64,000 nucleotides of DNA from Bradyrhizobium monzae (lineage in GTDB: Bacteria > Pseudomonadota > Alphaproteobacteria > Rhizobiales > Xanthobacteraceae), in the NCBI RefSeq assembly GCF_021458635.1, contig NZ_JAIRDQ010000001.1:1488001-1552000 (forward strand), in the 5' to 3' direction. This document shows, one piece after another, positions 1 to 8,388 of this stretch (the first letter of the stretch is position 1; every line of letters starts with the position of its first letter). The notes beneath the pieces were generated by a model. That model ran no database searches and was not told the origin of the DNA. It worked only from the letters and a program-made list of their open reading frames with translations. The position numbers were made by a program, and so were the translations under genes.

Positions 1-339
1 CGGCAGCATGCGCTTGCGTTGCTCCTCGGTGCCGAACACGACGACGGGATTGAGCCCGAACACGTTGATGTGCACCGCCGAGGCGCCCGACATGCCGGCA
101 CCGGATTCCGCGATCGTACGCATCATGATCGCGGCTTCGGTGATGCCAAGGCCGGAGCCGCCATAGGCTTCCGGCACGCAGATGCCGAGCCAGCCGGCGT
201 CAGCCAGCGCCTTGTGAAAGTCATGCGGGAATCCGCCGTCGTGGTCCTTCTTCAGCCAATAGGCATCGGGAAAGTCCTCGCAGATCTTGGCGATGGCATC
301 GCGAATGGCTTCCTGCTGATCGGTGAGCGCGAAATCCAT
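1..339 (-). CDS. Acyl-CoA dehydrogenase, N-terminal part (runs off the window)
   Basis: The first 113 codons are present; the rest lies left of the window. The product begins MDFALTDQQEAIRDA and contains GWLGICVPEAYGGSG, the N-terminal helical domain of FAD-dependent acyl-CoA dehydrogenases, which oxidise acyl-CoA thioesters to enoyl-CoA and pass electrons to ETF. The ATG follows AAGGAGACCATC, a good ribosome binding site. It sits 29 bases downstream of the TRAP large permease on the same strand, so it is probably the last visible gene of that operon. An acyl-CoA dehydrogenase fits a CoA-thioester pathway with the divergent CoA-transferase, hydratase and lyase genes. Its substrate cannot be read from this fragment. 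Confidence 0.85.
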   Translation of the reverse strand, partial: MDFALTDQQEAIRDAIAKICEDFPDAYWLKKDHDGGFPHDFHKALADAGWLGICVPEAYGGSGLGITEAAIMMRTIAESGAGMSGASAVHINVFGLNPVVVFGTEEQRKRMLP

Positions 340-368
340 GATGGTCTCCTTGTGGAGGCTCTTTGTGC

Positions 369-1658
369 CTAGCGCCCCATCTGCGAGGGCAGCCAGAGGA
401 TGATAGACGGAAACGCCACCAGAATCGCGATTGCAATCAGGTGGGCGATGAAGTGCGGGAAGGTGCCGTGGAACACTTCGGCCACCGGCCGCTTGGCGTA
501 GCGGGCGACGATGAAGCAGTTCAGCCCGACCGGCGGCGTGATCATGCCGACCTCGGCGGTGACGATCTTGATGACGCCGAACCAGATCGGATCGAAGCCG
601 AGCGTCTTGATCAGCGGCAGTACGATCGGCACCGTCAGCACCAGGATCGCGATCTGATCCATGAAGGATCCGAGCACGATATAGCCGCACAGGATCAGCG
701 TGATGATGACCCAGCGCGATGTCGGCAAACTGCCGATCCAGGCGACGAGATCTTGCGTCACATGGGTGAGCGTGAAGAAGTAGCCGAAGATCGAGGCACC
801 GACCAGGATCATGATGATCATGCAGGTGCCGTGGGAGGCGCGCAGCAGCGTCTTGTAGAGCGAGGCCGGCGTGATCTTGCCCTTGACGATCGCGAGCAAA
901 AAGGCGCCGAACGCACCGAAGGCGGAGGCTTCCGTCGGCGTCGCGACGCCGAGATAGATCGTGCCTGTGACGATCGAGAACAGCACCACCATCGGCGAGA
1001 CCTGCCATAGCAGCGCGAATTTTTCCCGCCACGGCACCGATTTCGCGGCCGGCGCGCGCGAGGGATCCTGCCAGACCAAAAAGTAGATCGTGGCCATGAT
1101 GGTGAAGGTGACGAGGATCGCGGGGATGATGCCGCTGATCAACAGTTTTCCGATGTTCACCTCGGCCAGCAGGCCGAAGATGACGAGCGCGACGCTGGTT
1201 GGCAGCAACATCGACAGCGTGCCCGAGATCGCAACCACGCCGGCGGCCATCTTCGGCTCATAACCCTGGCGGATCATCGCGGGAAGGCTGGTCGAGGACA
1301 GCGTCGCCGCCGAGGCCGTCGACGTGCCGCAGATCGCCCCGAAGCCTGCGCCGGCAAGCGCGGTGGCCATGCCGAGCCCGCCGGGAACGCGGCCGACCCA
1401 GGCCGAGGCTGTCTTGAACAGATCGTCCGCAACGCCGGACAGCAGCACGAGATCCGCCATCAGCAGAAACATCGGGATGGTGATGAGCTCGTAGGAGGAG
1501 ACGGTCGAGAGCGGCGCGGTCTCCAGGATGCCGAACAGAGTCGGGAAGCCGCCGACCATGACGAGGCCGACCGAGCCGGAAAAGGCCATGGCAAAACCGA
1601 CGGGCGTGCCGAGCGCGAGCAGGCCGAACAGCAAAGCGAGAACGATGAGAGGTGTCAT
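369..1658 (-). CDS. dctM: TRAP transporter large permease DctM
   Basis: A 429-residue, strongly hydrophobic protein of the TRAP large-subunit family with about 12 membrane segments. It catalyses Na+-driven import of a solute delivered by the periplasmic binding protein. The start MTPLIVLALLFGLLALGTP and the segment GAICGTSTASAATL are typical DctM features, and the length is normal. It forms an operon with dctQ (12 bases upstream) and dctP. The divergent CoA-transferase/hydratase/lyase genes suggest the substrate is a C4 or C5 dicarboxylate that is then activated with CoA. Confidence 0.93.
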   Translation of the reverse strand: MTPLIVLALLFGLLALGTPVGFAMAFSGSVGLVMVGGFPTLFGILETAPLSTVSSYELITIPMFLLMADLVLLSGVADDLFKTASAWVGRVPGGLGMATALAGAGFGAICGTSTASAATLSSTSLPAMIRQGYEPKMAAGVVAISGTLSMLLPTSVALVIFGLLAEVNIGKLLISGIIPAILVTFTIMATIYFLVWQDPSRAPAAKSVPWREKFALLWQVSPMVVLFSIVTGTIYLGVATPTEASAFGAFGAFLLAIVKGKITPASLYKTLLRASHGTCMIIMILVGASIFGYFFTLTHVTQDLVAWIGSLPTSRWVIITLILCGYIVLGSFMDQIAILVLTVPIVLPLIKTLGFDPIWFGVIKIVTAEVGMITPPVGLNCFIVARYAKRPVAEVFHGTFPHFIAHLIAIAILVAFPSIILWLPSQMGR

Positions 1659-1670
1659 GGATATCCGCCG

Positions 1671-2225
1671 TTACTCGAAGCCGCGCGCTTCGCCGACGCC
1701 GGTCACCGGCGGCAGCGGATAGAGGTCACGTCCGCTGACGAGGCTCAGCACATTGCCGACGAGCTGGAGCGCCAGCCGCAGCACCAGCACGCCGCAGCCG
1801 AACGGCACCAGCGCCGCGGAGATCCAGGTCGGCCAGGGAATGGCGCCTGAGAGAACGTCGTGCTGCTCGTAATTCTCCAGCGCGCGCGCGAAGCCGACCT
1901 TGCAGATAAGAACGAACACGAACAGGCCCGCGAGCGCGGTGACGATCTCGGACAGCCGCCGCCCCGTCGGCGAGAACCGCGACAGCAGGATGTCGACGCC
2001 GACATGGACATGCTCGCGCAAGGCATCCGACAGCGTGAAGAAGAACACGCCCGCGAGCAGATAGAGCCCGATCAGATCATAGGTGAAGGAGAACGGGCTG
2101 TTCAGCGCATAGCGCATGAACACGTCGGTCACGACCAGCACCATGATCACGAACATGAACGCTACCGCGATCATCGTCAGCGCGCGCTCCAGCGCGCCGA
2201 GCACCTGCCCTGCCCGTTCGATCAC
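1671..2225 (-). CDS. dctQ: TRAP transporter small permease DctQ
   Basis: A 184-residue inner-membrane protein with four hydrophobic segments, the usual size and topology of the TRAP small subunit that partners DctM. The start codon is GTG, preceded by GAGGGAGGAGCGAA, a strong ribosome binding site. It lies between dctP and dctM with short gaps, the standard P-Q-M order. Substrate specificity comes from the binding protein, not from this subunit. Confidence 0.9.
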   Translation of the reverse strand: MIERAGQVLGALERALTMIAVAFMFVIMVLVVTDVFMRYALNSPFSFTYDLIGLYLLAGVFFFTLSDALREHVHVGVDILLSRFSPTGRRLSEIVTALAGLFVFVLICKVGFARALENYEQHDVLSGAIPWPTWISAALVPFGCGVLVLRLALQLVGNVLSLVSGRDLYPLPPVTGVGEARGFE

Positions 2226-2252
2226 TTCGCTCCTCCCTCTTCGATTTGCGGA

Positions 2253-3278
2253 TTACTTGCTGCCGGCAGCCAGCAGGTCTTCGAACTCTTTCAGCGCGGC
2301 AGAGGCCTGCTTGCCACGGCTGTCGAGACCGGCCGCCCATTCATGGCTCACGCCCTTCAGCTTGTCCTTCATCTCAGCACGCGTGGCTTCCGGGAGCGGG
2401 TCGAAGCTGACGCCCTCGTCCTGCATGTGTTTCTTGGTGGTTTCGCCTTCCTTATCGACGTCGACGCAGGCCTTGGGCGTAATCGCTTCCGAGGCGTCAT
2501 TCATCGCCTTCTTCACGTCGTCGGGCAGCTTGTCCCATACCGACTGGTTGATGGAATAGGCGACGATGAAGCTGCCGAAGCTGACGCCTTCGGTGGCGTG
2601 CTTGACCAGCTTGTCGAGGCCGTAGGACACGACGCTGTCGAGCGGAAACAGCAGGCCGTCCATCGTGCCGCGCGAAAGCGACTCATAAGCATCGGGCGCG
2701 GCCATGCGCACCGGCACGGCGCTGAGCGCGCGCAACGTGAGGTCCTGCGCGCCGCCGGTGGTGCGCAACTTCAGGCCCTGCATGTCCTTGGTGGTCTCGA
2801 CCTTCGACTTGACGGTCCACACCTGATAGGGCGGCAACACCACAGCCATCAGCAGCTTGATCTTGTTCGGCGCGTATTCCTGCTTGGCCAGCACGCCTTC
2901 GCGCGCGGTCTTCCAATAAGCGAGCGTGCCCTGGCAGCTGGTCGCGAACGCGCCCGGCAATTGCGCGACTTCCGACAGCGGCATCTTGTCGGAGACGTAG
3001 GACGGCCCGATGTAGCCGATATCGACCACGCCAGACTGCGTCAGCCGCAACATGTCGGCGGCTTTGCCGATCTGCTGGTTCGGATAATAGGTGAAGGTCA
3101 CCGCGCCATTGGTGCGCTTGGTGACGTCGTCCATCCAGGGCTTCAGCATCAGGCGGACGAGATAATGTCCGGCGGGGAAACTGTCGGCGACCTTCAGCTC
3201 GAGCGCCTGCGCCGGCAGTGTCGAGACCGGCAGCAACAACGCGAGCACGGCTGCGGCTCGGACCAGATTCTTCTTCAT
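2253..3278 (-). CDS. dctP: TRAP transporter solute-binding protein DctP
   Basis: A 341-residue periplasmic protein with a clear Sec signal peptide (MKKNLVRAAAVLALLLP, cleavage near AQA-LELKV) followed by the DctP/TAXI-like fold, including the FTYYPNQQIGKAADML and LKLRTTGGAQDL regions. The reading frame is open another 40 codons upstream, but the internal ATG has a GGGAG site and directly begins the signal peptide, so I chose it. It is the first gene of the dctPQM operon, transcribed away from the CoA-transferase gene. The ligand is unknown; context suggests a short dicarboxylate such as itaconate, mesaconate or citramalate. Confidence 0.9.
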   Translation of the reverse strand: MKKNLVRAAAVLALLLPVSTLPAQALELKVADSFPAGHYLVRLMLKPWMDDVTKRTNGAVTFTYYPNQQIGKAADMLRLTQSGVVDIGYIGPSYVSDKMPLSEVAQLPGAFATSCQGTLAYWKTAREGVLAKQEYAPNKIKLLMAVVLPPYQVWTVKSKVETTKDMQGLKLRTTGGAQDLTLRALSAVPVRMAAPDAYESLSRGTMDGLLFPLDSVVSYGLDKLVKHATEGVSFGSFIVAYSINQSVWDKLPDDVKKAMNDASEAITPKACVDVDKEGETTKKHMQDEGVSFDPLPEATRAEMKDKLKGVSHEWAAGLDSRGKQASAALKEFEDLLAAGSK

Positions 3279-3373
3279 TTCATTCTCCCTGACGCGTCCG
3301 CACGCCGAAGGCGACAGCCGCTTGCTGCCAAGCCGTTCGACCCCTCGCTCCACTTCTCGCTTGAGGAAAATGT

Positions 3374-3494
3374 ACATATATGTGAATTTATATGTCAAGT
3401 ATATGAACTACGCATGGCCCTATGCGCTCAGAGCCAGCAACCTCGAATTGACAGGGCATATTTCTGAACCCTAACTCCACGTATATGAATTCAT
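3374..3494. promoter_or_regulatory. AT-rich divergent promoter with repeated TATATG motifs
   Basis: The 229-base divergent gap between dctP and the CoA-transferase gene contains an AT-rich island. TATATG recurs at about 3378, 3390, 3400 and 3482, three times followed by (T)GAA(T/C)T, and the last copy forms the palindrome ATGAATTCAT at 3485-3494. Repeats of this kind between divergent operons are expected for a shared operator. The IclR regulator at 6077 is the nearest candidate binder. The repeats are seen directly; the regulator assignment is inferred. Confidence 0.5.
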
Positions 3495-3507
3495 CTCACG
3501 AGGCCCC

Positions 3508-4710
3508 ATGGGACCGCTCGCCGGCTTCACCATTCTCGACCTGACTTCGGTGCTGATGGGCCCCTATGGCACGCAGGTGCTGGCGGACATGGGCGCTGAC
3601 GTCATTAAGGTCGAAAGCCCCGAAGGCGACATCGTTCGCCAGATCGGCCCCGGCCGCACGCCTGGCATGGGCGGGATGTTCCACAATGCCAATCGCGGCA
3701 AGCGCAGCATCGTGCTGGACCTCAAGAAGCCCGACGGACGCGACACGCTGCTGCGGCTGGCGAAGAGCGCCAATGCGCTCGTCTATAATGTGCGCCCGCA
3801 GGCCATGGCGCGGCTCGGCCTCGACTACGAGACGCTCGCCGCGATCAATCCGTCGCTGGTCTATGTCGGCGCGTTCGGCTACGGCCAATCAGGCCCTTAT
3901 GCTGCCAAGCCCGCCTACGACGATCTGATCCAGGGCGCCGCCACTATTCCGACGCTCCTTGCGGCGGCCGGCGACGGCACGCCGCGCTACGTGCCCGTCA
4001 CCATCGCCGACCGCATCGTCGGACTGATGATGGTCAATGCGATCATGGGCGGGCTGATGCACCAGCAGCGCACCGGGGTGGGCCAGCGCATCGACGTGCC
4101 GATGTTCGAATCCATGACGGAGTTCGTGCTGGTCGATCATCTGGGCGGCCTCACCTACGATCCACCGCTCGACCACGGCGGCTACGCCCGTCTGCTCTCG
4201 CGCTATCGCCGGCCCTACAAGACCAGCGACGGCCATCTCTGCGTGCTCATCTACAACGACAAGCACTGGCGCAGCTTCTTCGAGGCGATCGGGCAGCCGC
4301 ATTTCCTCGAGCAGCCGCGCTTTGCCAACCACGCCGCGCGCACGAAACACATCGACGAGATCTACGAGGAGATCGGCCACATCTTCCTGACGCGCACCAC
4401 CGCGGAATGGCGCGAACTGCTGGAGCGCGCCGACATCCCGGTGATGCCGATGCACACGCTGGAGACGATCCTCGAGGATCCGCATCTCAAGGCGATCGAC
4501 TTCTTCAGGACGGTGGATCACCCCGTCGAGGGCCGCATCCGCCAGATGCGCGTGCCCTCGACCTGGAGCGTGACCCAGCCGGGACCCGCCGGGCCGGCGC
4601 CGACGCTCGGCCAACATGGCCGCGACATTTTGCACGACGCCGGCTTCTCGACAGAAGAGATCGAACGGCTGGCGGACCAGAAGGCAGTTCACCTGGCGGC
4701 GCCGCCCTAG
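3508..4710 (+). CDS. Class III (CaiB/BaiF) CoA-transferase
   Basis: A 400-residue member of the formyl-CoA transferase/CaiB family, which moves CoA from an acyl-CoA such as succinyl-CoA to a free acid. Family features include MGPYGTQVLADMGADVIKVE near residues 17-36, FHNANRGKRSIVLDLK, and YDDLIQG near residue 137, which supplies the conserved catalytic Asp. Length is normal. The ATG follows GAGGCCCC. It starts a plus-strand run with a MaoC hydratase, a CitE-type lyase and an IclR regulator. That trio matches the itaconate route (itaconate CoA-transferase, itaconyl/mesaconyl-CoA hydratase, citramalyl-CoA lyase), so it is a candidate itaconate or C5-dicarboxylate CoA-transferase; the exact acid is inferred. 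Confidence 0.85.
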   Translation: MGPLAGFTILDLTSVLMGPYGTQVLADMGADVIKVESPEGDIVRQIGPGRTPGMGGMFHNANRGKRSIVLDLKKPDGRDTLLRLAKSANALVYNVRPQAMARLGLDYETLAAINPSLVYVGAFGYGQSGPYAAKPAYDDLIQGAATIPTLLAAAGDGTPRYVPVTIADRIVGLMMVNAIMGGLMHQQRTGVGQRIDVPMFESMTEFVLVDHLGGLTYDPPLDHGGYARLLSRYRRPYKTSDGHLCVLIYNDKHWRSFFEAIGQPHFLEQPRFANHAARTKHIDEIYEEIGHIFLTRTTAEWRELLERADIPVMPMHTLETILEDPHLKAIDFFRTVDHPVEGRIRQMRVPSTWSVTQPGPAGPAPTLGQHGRDILHDAGFSTEEIERLADQKAVHLAAPP

Positions 4711-4755
4711 AGGCAGGCGCCGGCCAAATCGCAGGACAATAGGGAGGAAATCGCG

Positions 4756-5208
4756 ATGGCCGGACTTTATTTCGAAGACTTTTCCGTGGGCCAGGAGTTC
4801 AGGCATCCGCTGACGCGGACCGTCACGGAAATGGACAACACCATGTTCAGCCTGCTGACGCTCAACCCCCAGCCGCTGCACATCGACGCGCATTTCTCCG
4901 AAAAGACCGAGTTCGGCCAGCGCATTTTCAACAGCCTTTACACCCTCGGCATCATGATCGGCATGACCGTCTATGATACGACCATGGGCACCACCGTTGC
5001 CAATCTCGGCATGACCGACGTGACTTTTCCGAAGCCGGTCTTCCATGGCGACACCTTGCGGGCGACGACGAAGGTGCTTTCGTTGCGGGAATCCAAATCG
5101 CGCCCCAAGGCGGGCATCGTTGAATTCGAGCATCACGCCCTGAACCAGAACGACGAGATCGTCGGCAAATGCCGCCGCATGGCGATGATGCACAAGAGGC
5201 CGGTCTGA
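4756..5208 (+). CDS. MaoC-type hot-dog hydratase (itaconyl/mesaconyl-CoA hydratase candidate)
   Basis: A 150-residue single hot-dog-fold protein of the MaoC family. YFEDFSVGQEF opens the fold, and LTLNPQPLHID sits where canonical R-hydratases carry D-x-N-P-x-H. Here the catalytic Asp position reads Asn and the Asn position reads Gln, while the His is kept, so the active site is non-canonical. It is preceded by AGGGAGG and its stop overlaps the ATG of the next gene (TGATG), implying translational coupling. A MaoC protein beside a CitE-type lyase resembles the mycobacterial Rv2499c-Rv2498c pair linked to itaconyl/citramalyl-CoA metabolism. The exact enoyl-CoA is inferred. Confidence 0.8.
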   Translation: MAGLYFEDFSVGQEFRHPLTRTVTEMDNTMFSLLTLNPQPLHIDAHFSEKTEFGQRIFNSLYTLGIMIGMTVYDTTMGTTVANLGMTDVTFPKPVFHGDTLRATTKVLSLRESKSRPKAGIVEFEHHALNQNDEIVGKCRRMAMMHKRPV

Positions 5209-6059
5209 TGCGTTCGATGCTGTTCGTGCCGGGCGATTCCCCGCGCAAATTCGAGAAGGCGACCGAAGGCAAGGCCGACGCGCTGATCATCGACCTCGAG
5301 GATTCCGTCGTCACCGACAAGAAGCCGGAGGCGCGCGGGCTGACGCTGGCGATGCTGAAGGGCCGCCGCGGGACACACCAGCTCTATGTCCGCGTCAACG
5401 CGCTCGATACCGGCATGACGCTGACCGATCTCGCCGCGGTGATGCCGGGCAAGCCCGACGGCATCGTGCTGCCAAAATCGCAAGGCGGCGACGACGTGCG
5501 GCAGGTCGCGACCTGGCTCGAAGCGCTGGAAGCCGCCGCCGGCATCACGATTGGCACGACGCGCATCGTCTGCGTCGCGACGGAAACTGCAAGCTCCATC
5601 TTCGGTCTCGGCAGCTACAAGGGCTGCTCCCCTCGCCTCGCCGGATTGATGTGGGGCGCGGAAGACCTTTCGGCCTCGCTCGGCGCCACCGAGAAGGCGT
5701 CCGGCGGCGTGTTCCACAGTCCGTATCGCCTCGCACGCGATCTCTGCCTGATGGCGGCGGCCGCCGCGGAAGTCGCACCGATCGACACGGTCTACACCGA
5801 CATCGACAATCTCGCGGGCCTCGAGCAGGAAACGCGCGCGGCGCGGCGCGACGGGTTTTCAGCGAAGGCGCTGATCCATCCAAAACATGTCGACGTGGTC
5901 AATGCGGCTTTCGCTCCGACGGACGCCGAGCGTATATGGGCCGAGAAGGTGATCGCGGCGTTCGCCAGCAATCCGAACTCCGGCACGCTGCGGCTCGACG
6001 GCCAGATGATCGACAAGCCGCATCTTCGCGCCGCGAAGAAGATCCTCGGCCAGCCCTAG
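5208..6059 (+). CDS. HpcH/HpaI-family CitE-like lyase (citramalyl-CoA lyase candidate)
   Basis: A 283-residue CitE-family TIM barrel. It begins MRSMLFVPGDSPRKFEKA and has LIIDLEDSV (acidic metal or substrate residues), YVRVNALDTG, and GIVLPKSQGGDDV. LMWGAEDLSASLG and KALIHPKHVDVVNAAF are also characteristic. These enzymes cleave 3-hydroxyacyl-CoA thioesters such as malyl-CoA or citramalyl-CoA, yielding acetyl-CoA plus an oxo acid. The ATG overlaps the MaoC stop codon. An upstream in-frame start at 5169 would overlap MaoC further and lacks the family N-terminus. With the CoA-transferase and hydratase, the likely end products are acetyl-CoA and pyruvate; malyl- or another beta-hydroxyacyl-CoA remains possible. 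Confidence 0.83.
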   Translation: MRSMLFVPGDSPRKFEKATEGKADALIIDLEDSVVTDKKPEARGLTLAMLKGRRGTHQLYVRVNALDTGMTLTDLAAVMPGKPDGIVLPKSQGGDDVRQVATWLEALEAAAGITIGTTRIVCVATETASSIFGLGSYKGCSPRLAGLMWGAEDLSASLGATEKASGGVFHSPYRLARDLCLMAAAAAEVAPIDTVYTDIDNLAGLEQETRAARRDGFSAKALIHPKHVDVVNAAFAPTDAERIWAEKVIAAFASNPNSGTLRLDGQMIDKPHLRAAKKILGQP

Positions 6060-6076
6060 ATTGGAACGCCGTTACC

Positions 6077-6817
6077 ATGATCGTTCGCCAAGCCGCAAAC
6101 GTCCTGGAGATCATGGAATTCTTCGCGCAAACGAGGAAACCGGCGACGCTTGCCGAAATCGCCGATCATTTCGGCTGGCCGCGCTCGTCGACCTTCAACC
6201 TGCTCGCAACGCTGTCGGAGAAGGGCTATCTCTACGAACCACGTCCGCGCGCCGGCTTCTATCCGACACCACGGTGGCTGGCGATGGCGCGGATGATCTC
6301 CGAGGTCGAACCGCTGCCGCCCTGGACGCATACGCTGATCGCCGATCTCTCCGCCGAGACCGGCGAGACCGCGTCCATCGTGGCACCGGCCGGCGTCAGT
6401 GCCGTGTTCATCGACGTCGTCGAGTCGCAGGCGGCGATCCGCTATTTCGCGACCATCGGCCACCGCGTGCCGATCCACGCCACCGCGAGCGGCCGCGCGC
6501 TGCTGCTGCAATATTCTCCGGAGGAGCGCGACTCCGTCTATCGCAAGATCGAGTTCAAGCAATACGGCCCGTCGACCCCGATCAGCATCGAGGCGGTGGA
6601 GGCCGAGCTGCGCAATTCGATCGAGCGCGGCTACTGCCAGAGCTTTGCCGATTACAGCCGCGACCTCGCGGGCGCGGCGATCCCGCTGCCGATCGGCGAC
6701 CGCAGGCTCTCGGTCGTCGTCGCGGGTCCGGAGTTTCGGATTGGGCCTAAGGTGGCAGAAGTCGCGTCGCTGATCGCGCGGACGGTCGACCGGCTACGGC
6801 CGAAGACCACGGCCTAG
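6077..6817 (+). CDS. IclR-family transcriptional regulator
   Basis: A 246-residue IclR protein: an N-terminal winged helix-turn-helix (residues 5-65, with TLAEIADHFGWPRSSTFNLL) and a C-terminal effector domain with RYFATIGHRVPIHATASGRA and YCQSFADYSRDLAGAAIP. It lies 17 bases after the lyase gene on the same strand and is probably co-transcribed. I take the ATG at 6077; the frame stays open upstream only as a shadow inside the lyase gene. Likely role: control of this CoA module and the divergent TRAP operon through the TATATG-rich intergenic region. Confidence 0.87.
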   Translation: MIVRQAANVLEIMEFFAQTRKPATLAEIADHFGWPRSSTFNLLATLSEKGYLYEPRPRAGFYPTPRWLAMARMISEVEPLPPWTHTLIADLSAETGETASIVAPAGVSAVFIDVVESQAAIRYFATIGHRVPIHATASGRALLLQYSPEERDSVYRKIEFKQYGPSTPISIEAVEAELRNSIERGYCQSFADYSRDLAGAAIPLPIGDRRLSVVVAGPEFRIGPKVAEVASLIARTVDRLRPKTTA

Positions 6818-6824
6818 ACTGACC

Positions 6825-7241
6825 TCAGTCGAATCCTTGAACCGGCGGCGGCGTCGTCTGCGCAGGCTCCACAGGAGCAGCTTGAACAGGCTGCACCACA
6901 GGCGCGGCCTGAACCGGCGGATTGCTGGCAGCCCTCATCTGGCCGTTGGCCTCCATTGGCTCGCGGGTGCGTGGCGGAGCGTTGGCCGCGGTTGCGCGGT
7001 ATGCCTCGCGACGCGGCGGCTGCCGATGTCTTGCTGACTGCGAACCTCTCATGCCCCACGACCTGGCGATCGAAGGTCCGGCGGTATAGCCGATCACCGC
7101 GCCTGCGACGGCGCCGACCGGACCGAGCACGACGGCACCGGACACGGCGCCTAATGCCGCAGAACCAGCGCGCTCCTGCGCAGCGGCGCTTGCCGGCACG
7201 CCAGCCAGCAGCACGATGGCAGTGATCAGAGCTTTGTTCAT
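6825..7241 (-). CDS. Small exported glycine-zipper protein
   Basis: A 138-residue protein with a Sec signal peptide (MNKALITAIVLLAGVP, cleavage near ASAAAQ), then an Ala/Gly-rich glycine-zipper stretch (GAVSGAVVLGPVGAVAGAVIG). The rest is a disordered, Pro/Ala/Gln-rich tail with PVQAAPV repeats. The internal ATG follows GGAGGCGCTCCG, so I prefer it to the longer frame. Glycine-zipper proteins of this type are usually outer-membrane or periplasmic and of unknown function. It is convergent with the IclR gene (7 bases between stops) and divergent from LysR. Function not recognised. Confidence 0.72.
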   Translation of the reverse strand: MNKALITAIVLLAGVPASAAAQERAGSAALGAVSGAVVLGPVGAVAGAVIGYTAGPSIARSWGMRGSQSARHRQPPRREAYRATAANAPPRTREPMEANGQMRAASNPPVQAAPVVQPVQAAPVEPAQTTPPPVQGFD

Positions 7242-7413
7242 CGGAGCGCCTCCTTCACGGAGATCACTCCGACTCAAATATGGCCGCAGCGGGTTTGTTC
7301 GTGGTCTAACACGGGGCAATCGCGATGGAACTCCGGCAATTCAAAGCGTGCGTCTCGGGCCAAGTGAGCCCTAGCATGGAACTTGCATAAATTGTGGGCG
7401 ATATGGACGCCGC

Positions 7414-8313
7414 ATGAACCTCATCAGTCTCGACATCCGCATGCTCCGGTCGCTGATCTCGGTGGTCGAGACCGGCAGCATCACCGAGACCGCGCGACGG
7501 CTGGGCCGCACCCAGCCGGCGATCACGCTGCAGTTGCAGCGGCTGGAGGAGCTCACCGGCAAGCAGCTGTTCGAGCATGCCGGCCGCAGGCTGATCCTGA
7601 CCGACGACGGCACCACGGTCCTCACCTACGCCAAATCCATCCTCAGGCTGCATGACGAGCTGATTTCGCAGCTGGCGTCACAGGAGATCGAGGGCCAGGT
7701 CGTGCTCGGCACGCCCGACCTCTACGCGGCATTCATGCTGCCGCAGATTCTCAGCGTGTTTCGAAAATCGTTTCCGCGCGTGCAGGTCGAGCTCAACTGC
7801 GCGCTGTCGACCCCACTCGTCGGTCTCGTCAAGCGCGGCGATGTTGACATCGCGCTCGTCACGCGCATGAATGATTTCACCGGTGGCCAGGTGGTGCGGC
7901 GCGAGCAGCTGGTCTGGATGACCGGCGAGCAATCCGCTGCGCACCAGGAGCGCCCGATCCCGCTCGCGCTGCTGCCGCCCGGCAACATCTATCGCGACTA
8001 CGCCATCGATACGCTGGAGCGCGCAAACCTGCGCTGGCGCATCGCCTGCGTCAGCGAGAGCGTCGGCGGGCTGCAAGCGGCGGCCTTCGCCGGCATGGCC
8101 GTCACCGTGCTCGGGCGCAGCGCGCTGGTGCCGGCGATGCGCGAGATCGGCCCGAACGAGGGCCTGCCGCCGCTGCCGAAGATCGAGCTGCTGCTCTACA
8201 AATCGAGCGGTGCCACCTCCAAGGCAGCGACTGCGCTGCACGACTATCTCGCGCATTATCTGCGCCTCGACGAAGAGCTCAGCGGCCGCGGCGCGCCGAT
8301 CGAGCTGGGCTAG
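7414..8313 (+). CDS. LysR-family transcriptional regulator
   Basis: A 299-residue LysR protein. Helix-turn-helix residues 8-65 include SITETARRLGRTQPAITLQLQRLEE; a periplasmic-binding-like effector domain follows (VVLGTPDLYAAFMLPQIL onwards). The ribosome binding site is weak. It is convergent with the amidase gene, so it does not sit in the classical divergent position, although the amidase/molybdenum hydroxylase operon is the nearest candidate target. Effector unknown. Confidence 0.9.
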   Translation: MNLISLDIRMLRSLISVVETGSITETARRLGRTQPAITLQLQRLEELTGKQLFEHAGRRLILTDDGTTVLTYAKSILRLHDELISQLASQEIEGQVVLGTPDLYAAFMLPQILSVFRKSFPRVQVELNCALSTPLVGLVKRGDVDIALVTRMNDFTGGQVVRREQLVWMTGEQSAAHQERPIPLALLPPGNIYRDYAIDTLERANLRWRIACVSESVGGLQAAAFAGMAVTVLGRSALVPAMREIGPNEGLPPLPKIELLLYKSSGATSKAATALHDYLAHYLRLDEELSGRGAPIELG

Positions 8314-8388
8314 GCCCGCACAATGTCGAAAACAACCCCATGCACAGTAGAACTGCCCTTGTTTGCAAAGGAGTTTTTCGCGCGCCCT

